NCBI GenBank assembly: GCA_965153455.1
Contig: OZ234496.1
Span: 8,765,863 to 8,829,862 of the forward strand
Direction of reading: 5' to 3'
Source of the DNA: Sphagnum compactum
Lineage: Eukaryota; Bryophyta; Sphagnopsida; Sphagnales
DNA: 64,000 bases
Position 1 is the first letter of the stretch. Each line of letters begins with the position of its first letter. Under the pieces are notes generated by a model, which did no database searches, was not told the DNA's origin, and saw only the letters and a program-made list of their open reading frames with translations. The position numbers were made by a program, and so were the translations under genes. Of this stretch, positions 11,221 through 23,908 are shown one piece after another.

Positions 11221-13530
11221 AATATGGGGTCTAAAAGTAAGGAGGTTTATTGGTCTTTTTTCAAACATTTTGTGATTTGGACAACTGCCTAAGTCGGCAA
11301 ATGTCGTACGCTTGAGTGTAATGAAAAGGGCCATTGAAATTACGAATACAAATTTGTAACAATTCCCACTTTTTTTTATTCCAATGAAAACTTACTTGGC
11401 CATGTACTTTGACATGCAATGAATAAACATGAAAATTTACATATAATATTTTTTAAAAATAATTTAAGCCCATCAATATTATTTGGTCAATTTTAATTCT
11501 TTAACTATTCGTTGAAGTGGTTCCTTGTGGTCTCACCCAATCATACTTCACCCTTTTGCTTTCTTCTTTGTTATCATAAAAAAAGCAGACCACATAGGAC
11601 CCTAACAAAAAGAAAGTGTGCATGTCAAATAATGCCACCATGGTTGGTAAATATCACCAAATCACCACCATGATGATCTCCACAAGAGTTTTTTCCCAAT
11701 GATGTGATGGGCAATTGGAGTGTGTGGCAACGACACACACATTTCTAATGTGGATAAAGCTTTGTGCATATGCCAGATCACATTGGATTAAAGCTTACCT
11801 CCAATGTGGAATGGTAACATTCCTTAAAACTACAACATGTTAGTCCTAGTACATTATTTTTTCCTTCACACAAATAATTGTAGCATACATTGTTGTGATC
11901 TAGGATTGAAAATAAGCAACCTCAAGTAGTCTTTTCAATTCTTGAAATGTTTTTGGTTTGTGGTTTTTGTTGTTTTATTATGGTCTACAAGCCTTTATTT
12001 TTCCAAGGTTCGTTTTTTTTGGATTCTTAACCTTTTCACCAAACATTCTTGTGAAACAATGATGCATCCCTATTGTTTCAAATTCAACTAGTTCTCTTCT
12101 TTTTTTTCAAGAGCAAAACTCTCCTATTGGATAAATTTGTTAACATGTATTAGATACATATTTGATTTTTATAAATGTTAATTTGTAATTTTTTTTTACA
12201 TAGATGTTAACATGTATGAAATACAAATCTAACTTTTATAAGTACTAAGTCAAAATTTATATAAATGTTAACTAACTAAGCATTAGTTAATATATTAGTT
12301 ATTATTTAGTTAGGCAATTATTTTAATTAATAGTAAGAATCACCAAACCTTTAAAAGGAACTGAGTTTTAATTTTTTGTGTTATTGTTCATTTGTAATAA
12401 CATCCATCAAGTCTAAATTCTTTAAAGTGTATCAAAATCTTGTCACAAAGTCACTCTTTTTTGTCTTTTTTACTTTTCTTTTTTTTACCATATAAAAACA
12501 TATTTATGGATGATTACGATGGAATCTAAAAATTACAATGATCTAAAGTATGGCACTTATGAAATTTTTACACTTTTTGACTCATTATTTTTCATGGAGA
12601 TCAAAATATAAGGTAAAAAAAGACTCTACTAAAAACTAGGTCCTTTTTGTTTGAGGTGGTACACCTTAAAAGATTTTCACCCCATGAAAGTTTGTCTTGT
12701 TATTTTTTGAATTTAAATCCATATATTGTGTTTAGTTTGAACATGCATGCATAGGAATAATGAAATTCTTGTGTACATGTCTTTTAGAAATGCATACTTT
12801 GTCTATCAACAAAATTGCCAAGAATATACTAAAGCATTGGGGAAAATAAAACATATTATGTGAAGTATGTTTCAAACCTTGCAAAAAGATGATCATGGCA
12901 TCATGTTTGTGGGGGATTGTAGGATTGTTGAAACATTGGAATGGACTATCGCCATATTCTTGTATCCATTCTTTTGTCACAAAACCCAAGAAAAATTGTT
13001 TAGTTCATTAAATGGTGTTGAACACTTCAAGCTTGGGAATGTGGTTGCCCTAATTGCTATTACAAACACCATAGATCAAGAAGTTGCAAATGATTCAGAG
13101 ATCTTTTTGAAGTTCTTTGCTACATTTTCCATCAAAATAGGTTAAGAGGAAAAGATGATGGGGTTATGGAAAAAAATGATGAACATCATGTAGACTATAC
13201 ATGTGGACCATATTAATGAAATGCATATCAAATATTTTTTTCAAACTCATGAGCTCTTGTATTTTTTCATCCCAAAATCTCACATGTTTAAGTTATAACG
13301 GAAATCATTCTAGCCTTACCTGAACCTTTCATTGATTCCAAGTTTAACCATTTACAACTCACCGTGTATATGCTGAAACCCATAATAATTCAATTGCAAC
13401 TTTGTCGAAACAAGTTATTTTCAACTATTATGCAATTCCATGACAACTATAGCCATAACATCATGTTAACTACTAATTTTCATCCATCCATTAAAACTAA
13501 ACACGTGGCATATTAGTTGAATTTTGAAAA
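11221..13530. other. AT-rich intergenic DNA
   Basis: No gene is recognised. A rough repetition of TTAACATGTATNAGATACA words lies at 12135-12240. A 92-codon frame at 12867-13145 is open but has no recognisable domain and overlaps an antisense frame; I do not call it a gene. Confidence 0.45.
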
Positions 13531-15685
13531 AATAAAATTATATATATATAGGTTGATACATAGTTAAGGTAAGTAGGTTGGTAGGTCCTAAGATTTACAT
13601 ACATATTTACCTACCTACTTACTTGTGTAGGTAAACAAGTAGGTAGGAAAAGACAAGATTAAATGAATTAAAAAATAATTAGTATCACATTATTAATTAT
13701 TTTAATTAACCGAATAAAAAATTATTTCAAATAATCAATCTAATTCATCTATTTTTTAGTTAATTACATCAAATAATTAATAATTTTATATTTCAATTTT
13801 AAAAAAAATTAGTAGTTATTCGAATTAACTAAAAAAACTAATTATTTGAATTAAACTGATTTATAATTCATATTGATTGTTAAATATTCAGTTTAAGTAA
13901 TAGATTCATAGTAATTAATTTAATTTAAAAATTAAATACTAAAAATTAAAAAATAAATATGAATTTGGGTTAAAAACGTCAAGGTATAAATAGGCATATC
14001 CATATGTACACCTGAATTGAATTTTTATTATAATATACACATTATTTTTAGTGTCACATTTGATTTAATTATATGTATCTAAATAATTTTTTTTAGTGAA
14101 ATTAAATTATTAATGATCTTAAAATTATTGATGAGATAATAAGTGCCTTAAACAATCGGTTAATTCATTATTAAATATCCCCAACTCATATAAATATTTA
14201 TGTAATTATTATTTGATGAGTAATTATTGTTCCTATACATTCATACTATTAAGTTTACTTAACATAATTTTTTGGTTAGTTAATTTAAAATTAAGTATAT
14301 GCATTACACTTATTTATTCAGATTAATAATCAATTATTTAGTATGATTGATACGTTCATAATAATGAAATGTATTAACTATATTTAATATTCAATAGTCA
14401 AATTATTGAAACAATAAATTTTTATAAAATATTACATATGAATTTGTATCTTTATTAAGTTATGAGTTGTTACATAATAGTCACAACATAGTTGAACATT
14501 GAAATTCAATAGTGGCACACTAGTGACCCTACTAATTGTATCAATGGGAATCATAGTTGCAAATTAGTTGCAAATGGATTGTGGAAATGTGAACACGTGG
14601 CATGATCACCTGTATGACATTGTACATTAGTTATTATGTAAAAGGCACATTTACAACAATTTTGAAATAGTTGTCAAATGCAACTATAGTGCAATTCCTT
14701 AAAAAATCAAACATAATTGATTGTGAATGTATGTATGATGCATACAAATTCTTGTATAGAAGACCCATTTTCAATTCACTTGCAATTATAATACAACTAA
14801 TTGATTTTTAAACATGTCGATTCATTTATTAATTCCTCATATTTCCAAAGGATAATTGCATAATACCTGTAATACCCAAGGGATAATTGCACAATATTTG
14901 CATATGAGTTATTTTTTGAGCTTTAGTTGAAGAGCAATGTGATTTCAATAAACATAATTTTTCATCATGCCATTTAATTAGACTACCTTATTCATTTTGA
15001 CTAAAGATTTGGTCAATTTGATTATAGGTGTTAATTCTTCAAACAACATGTCTATTTTGAGTGGTTCGATTGATTGCAATCACCTTTTTGATTATTTAAT
15101 CAAATGTGACATTTAATCAAATAGAAAACAAAATGGATTTTTTCATAAAAAAACCAAAGGTTTAATCAAGTCAGACTAAAAGTTTAGTCAAATAAGTAAG
15201 TGAGTAGGTAAACCTAGCTTAATCTAGGCACTTAGGCTAAAAACTTGACATTATATCAAAAAACAACATCCATGACTTGAACAATTTTGTGACTATGATT
15301 GAGTTTTAGTCATGTTTATGACTACATGACTACGTCATGTCATGAAGCTCACAACTACATGGTTAAGGCACATAGTTTGATCTGAAATTAATGTTTGATT
15401 ATGTAACAAAACATATTGGACGCATCAAGAAGTTAGGAAAGAAATTTTTATATGAAAATAATTTTTTGATTAAATGCATGGACTTAAAAATAATATGTTC
15501 ATAATTACCATTAGGAAAAAAAATTATATGTGTAATTTTGAGATTTTCCAAAGTTAGCTTTAACAAAAGACAATTGTGAATGATTTTAAATATTGTGATT
15601 TTGCACATGAACTAAAAAAATAGACTTAATCCAACATCAAGACATTGAATTTTTCTTTATTGGAGCCAATATTAAAGTCATTCAC
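13531..15685. other. Very AT-rich, gene-free stretch
   Basis: The stretch is dominated by TTAATTAA-like words with few C or G residues. A short (TA)n run is at 13540-13550, and GTAGGTAGG or CTACCTACTT words lie at 13570-13650 in both orientations. Nothing coding or RNA-like was seen. Such composition fits old methylated repeats that lost C to deamination, which is inference. Confidence 0.5.
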
Positions 15686-16250
15686 ATTAGGTTTTGCTTA
15701 AGTTTGGCCTTGGTTAACATAATTTAGCCTAAGTTTAACCTTTACATTAAAATAATTTTAACATAGGTTTAATATCTATGTTTAGGTTATGTTTAGTTTA
15801 AATTAATTTTTTATGTTTAATCTAGGTTCGATTTATAGGTTTAACTTAGTTATAACCATTGAGTTGAACCTCTAGGTTAACTTTAAGTTCAATTTACATT
15901 TAGCCTAAATTAGTTTAGTTTAACCATGTTTAGTTACATTTAGCCATGTTTAGCTAAGTTTAGCTTCTAGGTTTAACCTGTACATTGAGTTTATGTTTAA
16001 TCTTTATGTTTAGCTTAGGGTTGACCTTTAAATTTAACCTTTGAATTTAACCTCTAAGTTTAGCGCATTTTAATTTTAGTAGCTTTAAGTTATACTAGGT
16101 TAGCTTATAATAACCTAAAGAGGCTAACATTAGCCTAAGCTGGATTTAGTGGGTAGTTTAGGTTAACCTATGTCAACCTAGGTCAATGTAGGGTGGCATA
16201 GGTTAACGTAGGCTAAAATATGTTAATGTTTATAGCTTTGAGTTGACGAA
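15686..16250 (+). repeat. Degenerate AGGTTTAAC / GTTTAGCCTAA repeat block
   Basis: About 560 bases consist of imperfect reiterations of AGGTTTAAC, GTTTAGCCTAAG and TAGGTTAACCT words without a fixed period. The same theme, reverse-complemented, fills 28737-29400. The unit recalls plant telomere-type TTTAGGG sequence that has drifted, but no exact telomere array is present. It is non-coding. Confidence 0.55.
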
Positions 16251-16261
16251 TTATGTTGCAA

Positions 16262-16345
16262 ATAAAAATTTGTGGTGCAATGGTGAAAGACTTGAACCTT
16301 TAAAGTGAAGGTGAGGGGTTCAAATCCTCACATTGTAACCTAGAA
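16262..16345 (+). ncRNA. tRNA-like sequence, probable SINE head
   Basis: A box-A-like TGGTGCAATGGTG at 16273-16285 and a box-B match GGTTCAAATCC at 16317-16327 are spaced as in RNA polymerase III promoters. GTGAGG and CCTCAC can pair around box B. A proper seven-base acceptor stem and anticodon arm were not found, so a working tRNA is unlikely. A tRNA-derived SINE 5' end is the best reading. Confidence 0.35.
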
Positions 16346-17629
16346 TTAACTAAGTTTTTTGCTTAGGTAGCTTACTTAATTTACTCTAAGTTTGTTTTTT
16401 TAGTCTAGGTGGCCTAAATTAGGCTCCTTAATTTAGGTTTCCTAGGCCTTGGTTTCCATGTGGCAACCCATAAGTGGTCATTACATTCTTTAATTTGGAA
16501 TACGTTGTCATGTGGCAATTCATAAATGAACAATAAATTCTCAAATTTAACCTAGGTTATCACTTAATAACAAGAAATTTGTAATTTATATTTTAAAAAT
16601 TAAATATCAATTATTGGAAGCATCGCACTGTGTGTGAATAAAAACACACAATAATTTGATGCATGGGCTTAATAAACACACATCACAACTATGTTTACCA
16701 TCGATCATAGAGTTATGTAACATTTTAGATGCCCATTCATAGATGGGATGTTGACTAAATAATAATTATGATTATTTCCATGCTAGGGTCCTTTAGCCTA
16801 GCTTACACTATGCCAAAAGGTGGCATCTTTGATTTGATTTCGTCCATGATTAGAATTTTTTGTTGTATAGGCCTTACTTATTAAATGATTACATAGTCAA
16901 TTCAAATTTGTCACTTATGTCATTTAGTTGTAACCATGATTGTAGTTGTTTATGTCATGATGGTAATCATTTATGCCATTCCATATCATTTTTCATGACT
17001 ATAATCCTGGATGGATGATCACGAACTCAAATGATCGTGCAATCATGGTTCAAATTTTGTAATATTACATTGCATAATAATAATGAAAGCATGATGGAAA
17101 TAAAATGCACCTTATGAAACTAGGAGGCCCCACCCACCCAAAAATTTGGAACTTTTAACATAAGGTGCCATGTTCCCAATGACCCCATTCCACCATGGAA
17201 GGGCTATATTCTATTACTAAAGAAATTTTGCTAGGTCTATACAATACATGGTAAATGTGTGACCATCCATCAAAAGTTACATTGCAAAGAGCAACAAGGC
17301 ACATTAAACTTGCCCTTAAAAGACTTTTAGGTATTGATCCATTTAGTGTGTTTTTAGTGGCCATAGTTAGTTGACAACCGCCATCTCACCATAAGGATGG
17401 TTGTTATATGGATAGGAAACACTTTTTAGTTGTCTTCATGTCCCATAGTTAACTATGATGGTTACTTGAACTAACCATCCACATTCATCTACCTACTTAA
17501 TAACCACCAAGTGTTTTAACTACATATATAGTAACCACTTACATACCTTATCTACTTGCTTGTAACATTTACATATTCACATATGATAAAACACTCAAAT
17601 AAATTTACTAGTGTATTTGAAAAGCACCT
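16346..17629. other. AT-rich intergenic DNA
   Basis: The first part still carries CCTAGGTTA words from the preceding degenerate block. The remainder shows no gene, RNA or element end that I can recognise. Confidence 0.45.
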
Positions 17630-18025
17630 TATATCCATAAATATCCCTCCTAGGAAGGAGCAATCATCGGACATCTACTCCTTAAAGAGTGGGATGGAAA
17701 AATAATGTATACTTATAGGTGTAAGATCCCTCCCACTCTTAAGGAGTAGGTGTAAGAACCCGTCAACTACACCTTGTGATCCACTTAAGTTCATGATAAC
17801 ATTGGCCTCACTCTAGCTACAACACACAATCAAAAGGATGGACGAGTGAGATAGTGAGGACCAAAGTGAGGGTCAAAGTAAGGATTACTTTATGGATAAC
17901 TCTCTCTCATGTGAGGATCATTCTCAAAATGCAAGGCAAGACTAGGCTATCACCTCATCCTAGGCCCCCCCCTAATGTGGCAAATGCCATTCATTGTGGG
18001 GGCTTTACTCTATATGTAGTTACCT
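17630..18025 (+). repeat. Second copy of the repeat at 10316-10630
   Basis: Ordered blocks match the copy at 10316-10630, as listed there. An inverted repetition of CCTACTCCTTAAGAGTGGGA words at about 17673-17750 is an additional local structure. No protein is encoded. Confidence 0.45.
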
Positions 18026-19195
18026 AAATAGTGTGAGGTGGAAATAGGAGGCTATATAGGGATAGCTTTACCTTGGTAACTCAGTGGTGGTAGGTGTCTG
18101 AAGTTGATCATTGTCTTGTAGTGAGAAATTATAAATGGCAGCTAGAAAGGACACATATGAAGTGGGGTCATTTTTACTAGTTAACATGTAACAGAACTTG
18201 ATAAGCTCATGAGGTTCTCAAAAAAGGATCAAAGTCCAAACAAAAGACAATACCCAAAGCACAAAACAAAATGCACAATGGGGGTGAAAGCAGCAATGGA
18301 GTTTTGTCCAAGCCCTTACTTGTTCTTGCGAGCAAGGTGCTTTTGCGGTGCTGCTAAAACACCCATGTTGATTGGCAGTAGGCACAAACTTTACTACTTG
18401 GACCTGTTCCACCTCTCAACACCGAGTGAGCTAGTAGGCCGTGTTCCACCTATTAACACAGTGAGTGGTGAGGCGCCTTCCACCTATGAATAGGGGGCAA
18501 AGCTAGTGACGGCATCTCTATATCCGGGCCTCTTCAACAAGCATAACTGATGATTCAGATTTACGAATATCATACCTACCTATGACTAAGGTTTGGTGTT
18601 AAATAATTCTCAAAAGGTTTGGCTGAATTAAATAAACTTGAACGGTGGTGTTCGTCACAGTATGTGAGAATCAAGGCTCACAATCTACAAGAGATCTTGT
18701 GTTCCTGGAGCCAGTAGAGTACTTGTACATTCCCACCAAGGTTAAAGCCATACATTACTCCTACAAATGCAAAAGGTGAAAGAGATTCACTCTCTATGTA
18801 GGTACTCTTGACCGGCACAATTGTGAAATTATTCAATTTGGGGCTGCTGGAGGTCCTTTTTTTCTTTTCAATTTTTTTTAAATAAAATAAAAAATTATAT
18901 ATAATTTTAATTATTTTATTTTATTTTTTGAGCAAAAGTTGTGGATTGCTCCAATGTACAATAACATACATATACATAAGAAAATTGTTTTAGGCATTTT
19001 GTGCTATAATTTACTTTCTCTGTAGAGTTTCTAAAGAGTGGGATCAGTGGAGCACCACCAGAGCAGGGAAAAGGCTGATGATCCCAATTAGGAAAAAATC
19101 CTCCACAAAAAGTATCAGAACAAGACTCCAAGAAAGAGTTGGCCAACCCATTTTGGGTGTCTGACTTTTGGTGAGGTCATCATCAGTTTCACTTG
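18026..19195. other. Intergenic DNA
   Basis: No gene is supported. GTTCCACCT and CTTCCACCT words recur around 18405-18485. The 94-codon frame at 18209-18493 and its antisense partner show no known domain. An AT-rich run lies at 18860-18930. Confidence 0.4.
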
Positions 19196-19199
19196 TAAT

Positions 19200-19315
19200 G
19201 TGAATCCATGGCGGAGAACATTCTTGAGATGTGAATCAACAGTGGAGAACATGCTTGAGATGTGAATCGATGGTGGAGAACATGCTTGAGACGTGAATCG
19301 ACGGTGCAAGCAAAT
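19200..19315 (+). repeat. 31-bp tandem repeat
   Basis: GTGAATC starts occur at 19200, 19231, 19262 and 19293, exactly 31 bases apart. The unit contains GTGGAGAACATGCTTGAGA. About 3.7 copies are present with few mismatches. The unit length is not a multiple of three, so it is not an in-frame protein repeat. Confidence 0.8.
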
Positions 19316-19469
19316 CTGTTGTGCTTTAGAACAAGCCCTAGTAGCACCACCCCTTACCATGGCTTAGCCTACCGGACACACGCCATTCCTAGTTCCTATG
19401 CGGGAATGGACCCTACTATGTATGTGGTTGAGCCTTCATTTCCTATGTCAAAAACTTTGAAAACCAAAC

Positions 19470-20380
19470 AGGTGCAAAATGGCAAAGTGGGCGCACTGTT
19501 CACTACTGTTTGGCGCATGGACCTCCAAATTGTTGCATGTTTTTGGTGTTTTTCTTCCAAAATCCAAGGACATGTTATTAGATGTGTTCTTTTCTAGCCC
19601 ACGCGCAAATTGGGTTACTCTTTCTAAGGCCATTCATGTAGTGAAAAACCCAAATGCAAAGAACCCATCACCATTTTGTGACGCACCAACCCCCACATCA
19701 TTGTATTGTTTTTAGTGTTTGTTTTACCCTTAGTGAGGACATGGTATTTTGTGCGTTCTCAACTACCCAACACAGCATAGTGTCAATTGATTTGAGTTGG
19801 GTCACTATGTCTAGGACCATTTGCCCCATCACCATTTTGTGATGCAACAACCCCCACATCATTGTATGTTTTTGGTGTATGTTTTCCCCTTGGTGAGGAC
19901 ATGGTATTTTGTGCATTCCCAACTACCCGACACGGCATACTGGCAATTGATTTGAGTTGGGTCACGGTATCTAGTACCATTTGCCTAGAAAACAACACAA
20001 TTTAGTAGGGTATGTACCCTTGGCCGATGTTTGGGGGGGCATGGACCTCCAAATTAGTGCATGTTTTTGGTGTTTCCTTTCTTTCCCTATGCAGTACATT
20101 GTACCATATGCATTCTTTGCCACTACCCGACACTTGGTACCACAAATTGGGAATAGTTGCAGGCCCGTAGGCAAATGGCCCTTTCTCTAGGGCCATTTGC
20201 CTTGGGGAAGAAAACAAAAAATCTAAGTGGGTGCCCAGTGCACACCCTTCATCACTGTTCAGCACATACCTCCCCATTATTGCATGTTTTTGGTGTTTTT
20301 TTAACCCCCCTAGTGAGGATATGGTATTTTATGAGAGTTGCAAGGGGGACCTTCCTCACCCCAGCTGGAAGGTTCCTTTC
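19470..20380 (+). repeat. Diverged array of about 160-bp units
   Basis: A core GCATGTTTTTGGTGTTTTT recurs near 19535, 19700, 19862, 20060 and 20283. The two best units begin ATCACCATTTTGTGA at 19667 and at 19828, 161 bases apart. They share CACATCATTGTA, GTGAGGACATGGTATTTTGT and ATTTGAGTTGGGTCAC. Outer units are more diverged and of uneven length. The array ends about 100 bases before the hAT element. It is non-coding. Confidence 0.65.
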
Positions 20381-21116
20381 CAGGCCCCAAATCACACTTT
20401 TAAAGAAAAAAATTCACTTCTAGCCTTTTTTTCCAACTTTTTTGACCTTTTTGGTTCGGGTTTACCTATTTTGAAAGTCGTAACCAGTGTTGGGCGGGCG
20501 GTTCCCACTTTTGTTTTTTTGTGAGGACGACGGGCCTGTCCCAGTTCTTACGTCATGTTATGAAAATCTGATCGGTTCTCCGGTTTTATATTTTATTGGG
20601 TGGGCTGGTGAGAATCGATCAGGGTATCAAGATTTTTAATCTTTCCAAACTCACCCGGTTCTCAAATAAGGCAGTTCTCTCATATACAATAACAGTCAGT
20701 TTTCACAACCTGGTTCTTAATTTTTTCACAAATTAAAATTTAATTTAATATTTAGTTAATTAATAACTTACTTGCTTCATTGATTAAATAATCTTTTTCA
20801 CTTTAAAAATTACTAAAAATAGGTGAAAACTTCTAAGTTGTTGACAAAATTTTTAACTCGAAATTTGCAACTCCATAATTTCATCCTTTTCAAATGTTCC
20901 TTCAAACTCCTCAAACTCCTCTTCTAAATTAACATTAGTCTCAATCAAATCTACCAAGCTAGAAAGGGATTTACAACCTATCTTAAGATCATTGGGCCAA
21001 TTTTTGTTGACAAAGGTCACTTTGTTCCAAAAAAAACTTATTATAAACTGCCTCTCCTAAGACTAATAAAGATTCCAGCTAAGGAAAAGATCCTTCTAGA
21101 TCAATTTGGGATCCAA

Positions 21117-21784
21117 CTATCCGTAAAATTTGTTTAGCACAGGAACCAATTGTAAGAAACATATTTCCATTTTTTCCCACCAGTGAAATGGCCAGTTGAT
21201 GTTTTTAACATTCATTCGATAATGCTTGAAAATTAGAAATTCTTTATTGATCACTTCTGCTATTGGCTCACATGTGTTGGTTGTCATTTCAAAGATATCC
21301 AAATTATTGTTGTCATCAACCCTTTGATCAACAACACCTTTTTCAAATTTAGTTAAAGGATGCAAATGATAATGACACTTTAAAAGTTATCATATCTTTC
21401 AACAGTTGCCTTACCTTGCTCATGACTAATAAGTGAGGACACAAGATAAAAGGTTTTAAACCTAGGGTCCAACAACAAAAAATATATATTATGAGATTTT
21501 TTTTCATATTTGTTTGAGAAGGGAAAAAAAGAATCCAAAACCCCAACAACTTTTTTTTTAAATGTTGGAAGCCAAACATATAACATAAAAACAACATTTG
21601 CATCTTCCTCCATTAGGTTGTCAAAGGTTGCAAAATCAATTTCATCCTTGAATTTTAGATTCATTGATATGGCAAAGTTTAGTGCATTGCTTAACAAACA
21701 ATGACCCCTAGACCGGTTTAGAATACAAGTAGACATAGCAAGGCCAAGAGAATCAATAATAATATAAGAGGATGGCTTACCCAT
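21117..21784 (-). pseudogene. hAT transposase C-terminal fragment, frameshifted
   Basis: The frame from 21784 down to 21383 contains FLLLDPRFKTFYLVSSL followed by SHEQGKATVERYD, the conserved region before the hAT dimerisation domain. After a break between about 21380 and 21365 the match continues in another frame from 21365 to 21120. There HPLTKFEKGVVDQRV and WPFHWWEKMEICFLQL correspond to the hAT dimerisation domain, with its WW motif. The BED zinc finger and the first catalytic regions are missing. The segment cannot make a working transposase as it stands. Confidence 0.75.
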
Positions 21785-22990
21785 GAGCCTAGAGCTTGAG
21801 CTTGGAATGTTGACCTAGAAATGGATGAACATGTTCATGGATGAAATTTTTAACATGGATGAACAACATTAATTGATTTGGATGAAATGAATGGCTGTGA
21901 AATAACATACTTGGATGAAATTCATTTTGAAATATTGAATGGAAGGGCATTTCTAGTGATGAAATATTTAAATGTACTTCCATATGGGGTTTTTAATAAG
22001 GTGGATTTATCAAAAAAATGTATATGAGATAATGAGCGCAGTGGATTTGAAAGAGGCAAAATATGGTCCATTTGTTCATGTTTCCCATATATCCAAGATT
22101 CAAATGGTAAGTTCTACAAAATGAAAAAAATCCATTAGTTTGCACAAATAATGAATATGAAAAGACAACTTGGAGTTTTTTAATGTGGAAAAAATGTATA
22201 GATTTACTTTAATTTTATTTGAAGATGTAAGCAATGAAGGTGGATTCAACCCACACCTTGTTGAAATTCAATTGTCATAAATGTGCACCTAAAGCACATG
22301 GCACATTTAGATGTGATAGATGTGCACCTAAATGTACATAATTAACTTTTTTAGATGGACACCTAAAACATGTCTTCAACCTTCACAAATTAGAAAAGAC
22401 ATTGACATCAAGGCATAGTTTGTATGAACACATTCAAAGAAAAAAATAGCACATTTTGAGTGCCATTCCAAAGCAAATTAACAAGTCAAATTCCCCAATC
22501 ATAAAAAATACATTGCACACATGTCCATACACCTAGTGTCATGTGCATGCATATGGAGAAATGAAACATTACTCCTCTACATCATCAAAAGACTCCTCCA
22601 TCATCCACACTAGCTTCTATGTCTAAAAAAACCTCAATTCTTCAAAAGTTACCTATGCAAAATCTAGAATCTTTATCTTTAAATGCCGAGAACTTTTCGT
22701 AATCTTCACTAGCCCCCTCTACATTTACAAGCATTTACAAGATGAAATATATTTTCTAAGCATTTAGATGAAATCCATTTCCTAAACATTTACAAAACAA
22801 ATGTAATGGAATTTTCTAATGAAATGTATAGGAAAATTAAAGTATAGGAAAATCCTATAAAATAAGACAATTTTTTTTTGAAAATTAAAAAACCAAACGT
22901 GAGCAAAAGAACCAAAAAAAAAAAAAAAAAAAAACAAAGTTTTTTTCAAGGTCTATCAATAGTTTGGTGCTCCAAGTTCTACAAGTTAAA
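21785..22990. other. AT-rich interior of the hAT element
   Basis: No transposase homology was recognised here, although the N-terminal half of the enzyme would be expected. ATGGATGAAC and GGATGAAAT words are repeated at 21820-21920. This may be a nested insertion or fully decayed sequence. Confidence 0.4.
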
Positions 22991-23640
22991 AGGGGGGGAA
23001 ATACCAAACTAACCAGGGAAACAAGAGCAACACCAAGGCGAGAAAAACAACAAGGGTTGGGCCAATAAGTACGTGAGCATTAAACATCAATGTGAGAAGA
23101 ATGATAACACCAACACGAAAAAAACAACAACACCAATGTGAGAGAAGCAGTAGCAAAACATGTGAAGAACAACAAGACTAATGTGACAAGGGCAACAACA
23201 CAACACAAGAAGGGCAATAATACCTATGCGACAAAAGCAACAACACAAACGCAAAAAAGGCAATAACACCACCAACGTAAGCAAACAATAGTGCCAACGT
23301 GGGAAGGTAACACCGGCAACCTAGGAAGGCACCACCAACACCAACATGGGAAAGCAACACCATTATTAATGTGGGAAGGGTTTATGGTTAGTCATGTTGT
23401 TGATGTTGTTGCAGTTTTGCATTTTTGCGAGAAGGTAGTATGGCCAATGCAAAAAAAAACAACATGATAATAACAACATGAGAAGAGCATAACCAAGAAA
23501 AGGAAAAAGGAAAAACACAATCAATGTGAAAATAATAGTGCAAGAGTAACAACACAAGAAAAGCAAAACCAAGAAAAAAAAGCTAACATAGAAGAGAAAA
23601 ATAAAACTTAGGCTCCTTTTACATTTTTCCCCCTAACCTT
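22990..23640 (+). repeat. CAACACCAA-type low-complexity tract
   Basis: Imperfect reiterations of AACAACACCAAYGTGAGAAG run through this stretch. Antisense frames read as leucine-, cysteine- and valine-rich peptides that are only translations of the repeat. A like tract sits in the same relative place in the second hAT copy (31060-31790). Confidence 0.55.
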
Positions 23641-23908
23641 AACCCAAAACAACATCTCCACCTCCCTAGTTGGTGATTGTTATTTAAGAACCCTAAAATC
23701 GAATATGACCTTGAGAATCAGATGTAGGTTCTATGAAAAAACCTATCTGGTTCTCAAAAAAAGTCGATTCTCATGACCATTTCACATTCATGTGAAAACA
23801 TGAGGTTAGTTTTTACTCCAATTCTTGCATGTAATGGTGTCAATTGGTTCTCATTGTGAAAATCGAGTCAACAACTACCTGTAATGATTCAATAACTACC
23901 CAACACTA

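Larger units (their letters stand above)
20485..23908 (-). mobile_element. Decayed hAT-family DNA transposon
   Basis: The left end CAGTGTTGGG at 20485-20494 and the right end CCCAACACTA at 23899-23908 form near-identical 10-bp inverted termini. GGTTCTC or GAGAATC motifs lie repeatedly just inside both ends (20570-20700 and 23695-23870), as subterminal sites do in hAT elements. A broken hAT transposase lies inside on the - strand. A CAACAACACCAA-type low-complexity stretch fills 23000-23600. The 8-bp flanks GTCGTAAC and ATGGTATG agree at only four positions, so a target duplication is not proven. The N-terminal part of the transposase was not found, so the element is internally rearranged or very old. 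Confidence 0.65.

Noticed and set aside
12867-13145. 92-codon frame as a gene
   Set aside because: No domain, no supporting context, and an overlapping antisense frame in AT-rich DNA.
16262-16345. Functional tRNA gene
   Set aside because: No acceptor stem or anticodon arm could be folded; only the internal promoter boxes are preserved.
23087-23572. Antisense frames rich in Leu, Cys, Val and Phe
   Set aside because: They are translations of the CAACACCAA-type tract inside the hAT element; no start context or domain.
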